Shown piece by piece: positions 63,910 to 64,000 of a stretch of 64,000 nt of DNA; position 1 is the first letter of the stretch, and every line of letters starts with the position of its first letter. Made by a program: the position numbers and the translations under genes. The stretch comes from Paenibacillus lemnae. GTDB lineage: Bacteria > Bacillota > Bacilli > Paenibacillales > Paenibacillaceae. The stretch is taken from contig NZ_JABBPN010000015.1 in the NCBI RefSeq assembly GCF_012933385.1, positions 1 to 64,000 on the forward strand. The letters are read 5' to 3'. Below the pieces are notes generated by a model, which saw nothing but the letters and a program-made list of their open reading frames with translations, ran no database searches and was not told the origin of the DNA.

Positions 63910-64000
63910 TTACTTCGCCCCCTCAACGAGCTGGATGAACGAAGCTGGCTGCAGGCTTGCACCGCCGACCAAAGCGCCGTCGATATCCTGTTGTCCCATA
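63910..64000 (-). CDS. tpiA: Triosephosphate isomerase, C-terminal end only
   Basis: The last 29 codons read [20 protein letters not shown] then IQLVEGAK and a TAA at 63910-63912. This is the phosphate-binding end (GALVGGASL) of TpiA. The 5' part lies outside the window. It is directly joined to gpmI, as in the usual gap-pgk-tpi-pgm-eno operon. Confidence 0.93.
   Translation of the reverse strand, partial: MGQQDIDGALVGGASLQPASFIQLVEGAK

Overview
The window looks like chromosome of a Gram-positive, low-to-mid GC spore-former, most likely Paenibacillus or a close relative. The evidence is strong AGGAGG ribosome binding sites, sigma-A promoters, a Bacillus-type FadR box, czrA-czcD-czcO, fadF/fadN/fadA/fadE gene types, OpuD, SLH-domain and GH5/X2/CBM46 polysaccharidases, and rnr-secG plus tpiA-gpmI-eno housekeeping blocks. 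It is cut through rnr on the left and tpiA on the right. Both housekeeping blocks lie on the minus strand and bracket about 58 kb of metabolic and accessory genes.

Layout. 1-3.5 kb: rnr, secG and a hotdog thioesterase. 3.5-4.3 kb: no gene, but four short hairpins and a degenerate tandem repeat. 4.3-16.6 kb: a complete fatty-acid beta-oxidation locus. A five-gene minus-strand operon (fadF-fadN-fadA-fadE-lcfA) faces fadR-etfB-etfA across one FadR box, so oxidation enzymes, electron-transfer flavoprotein, the putative membrane ETF oxidoreductase and their repressor share one switch. 16.6-20 kb: small genes and a czrA-czcD-czcO metal efflux operon under a 46-bp palindromic operator. 20-22.6 kb: an AT-rich island of small secreted or membrane proteins and broken remnants. 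22.6-25.3 kb: GH43-like protein and a divergent HxlR/MFS pair. 25.3-25.9 kb: a mobile-looking repeat and three hairpins. 25.9-36.6 kb: a seven-gene hyuA-hyuB-ABC importer-M20 hydrolase operon with a divergent flavin enzyme. 36.7-47.6 kb: AT-richer accessory genes (HAD, kinase-like, methyltransferase, lipoproteins, GH18, DUF2339) and two visibly broken genes. 47.7-56.6 kb: opuD, a methyltransferase, a BrxHI-like helicase, a BrxD-like ATPase, a TerB-N/TerB-C protein and a divergent M50-like membrane protease. 56.7-60.2 kb: endoglucanase and GH105. 60.2-64 kb: a very large imperfect inverted repeat, then eno, gpmI and tpiA.

The best candidate for an undescribed system is the tightly coupled operon at 49.4-55.7 kb. 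It contains a TerB-N/TerB-C scaffold-like protein, a BREX BrxD-type ATPase and an Lhr/BrxHI-type helicase, but none of the core BREX genes, and a methyltransferase follows. The TerB protein and the end of the ATPase carry the same short acidic-hydrophobic motif (AEFEL). The second result is a family of dispersed imperfect inverted repeats (four members at 15.4, 25.4, 38.3 and 60.6 kb) with a conserved core and a variable central hairpin; one member sits inside the etfB-etfA operon. The third is two arrays of short hairpins that share one geometry (about 10-bp arms, 5-nt loop) but differ in sequence. All similarity statements are from reading the sequence; no database search was run.
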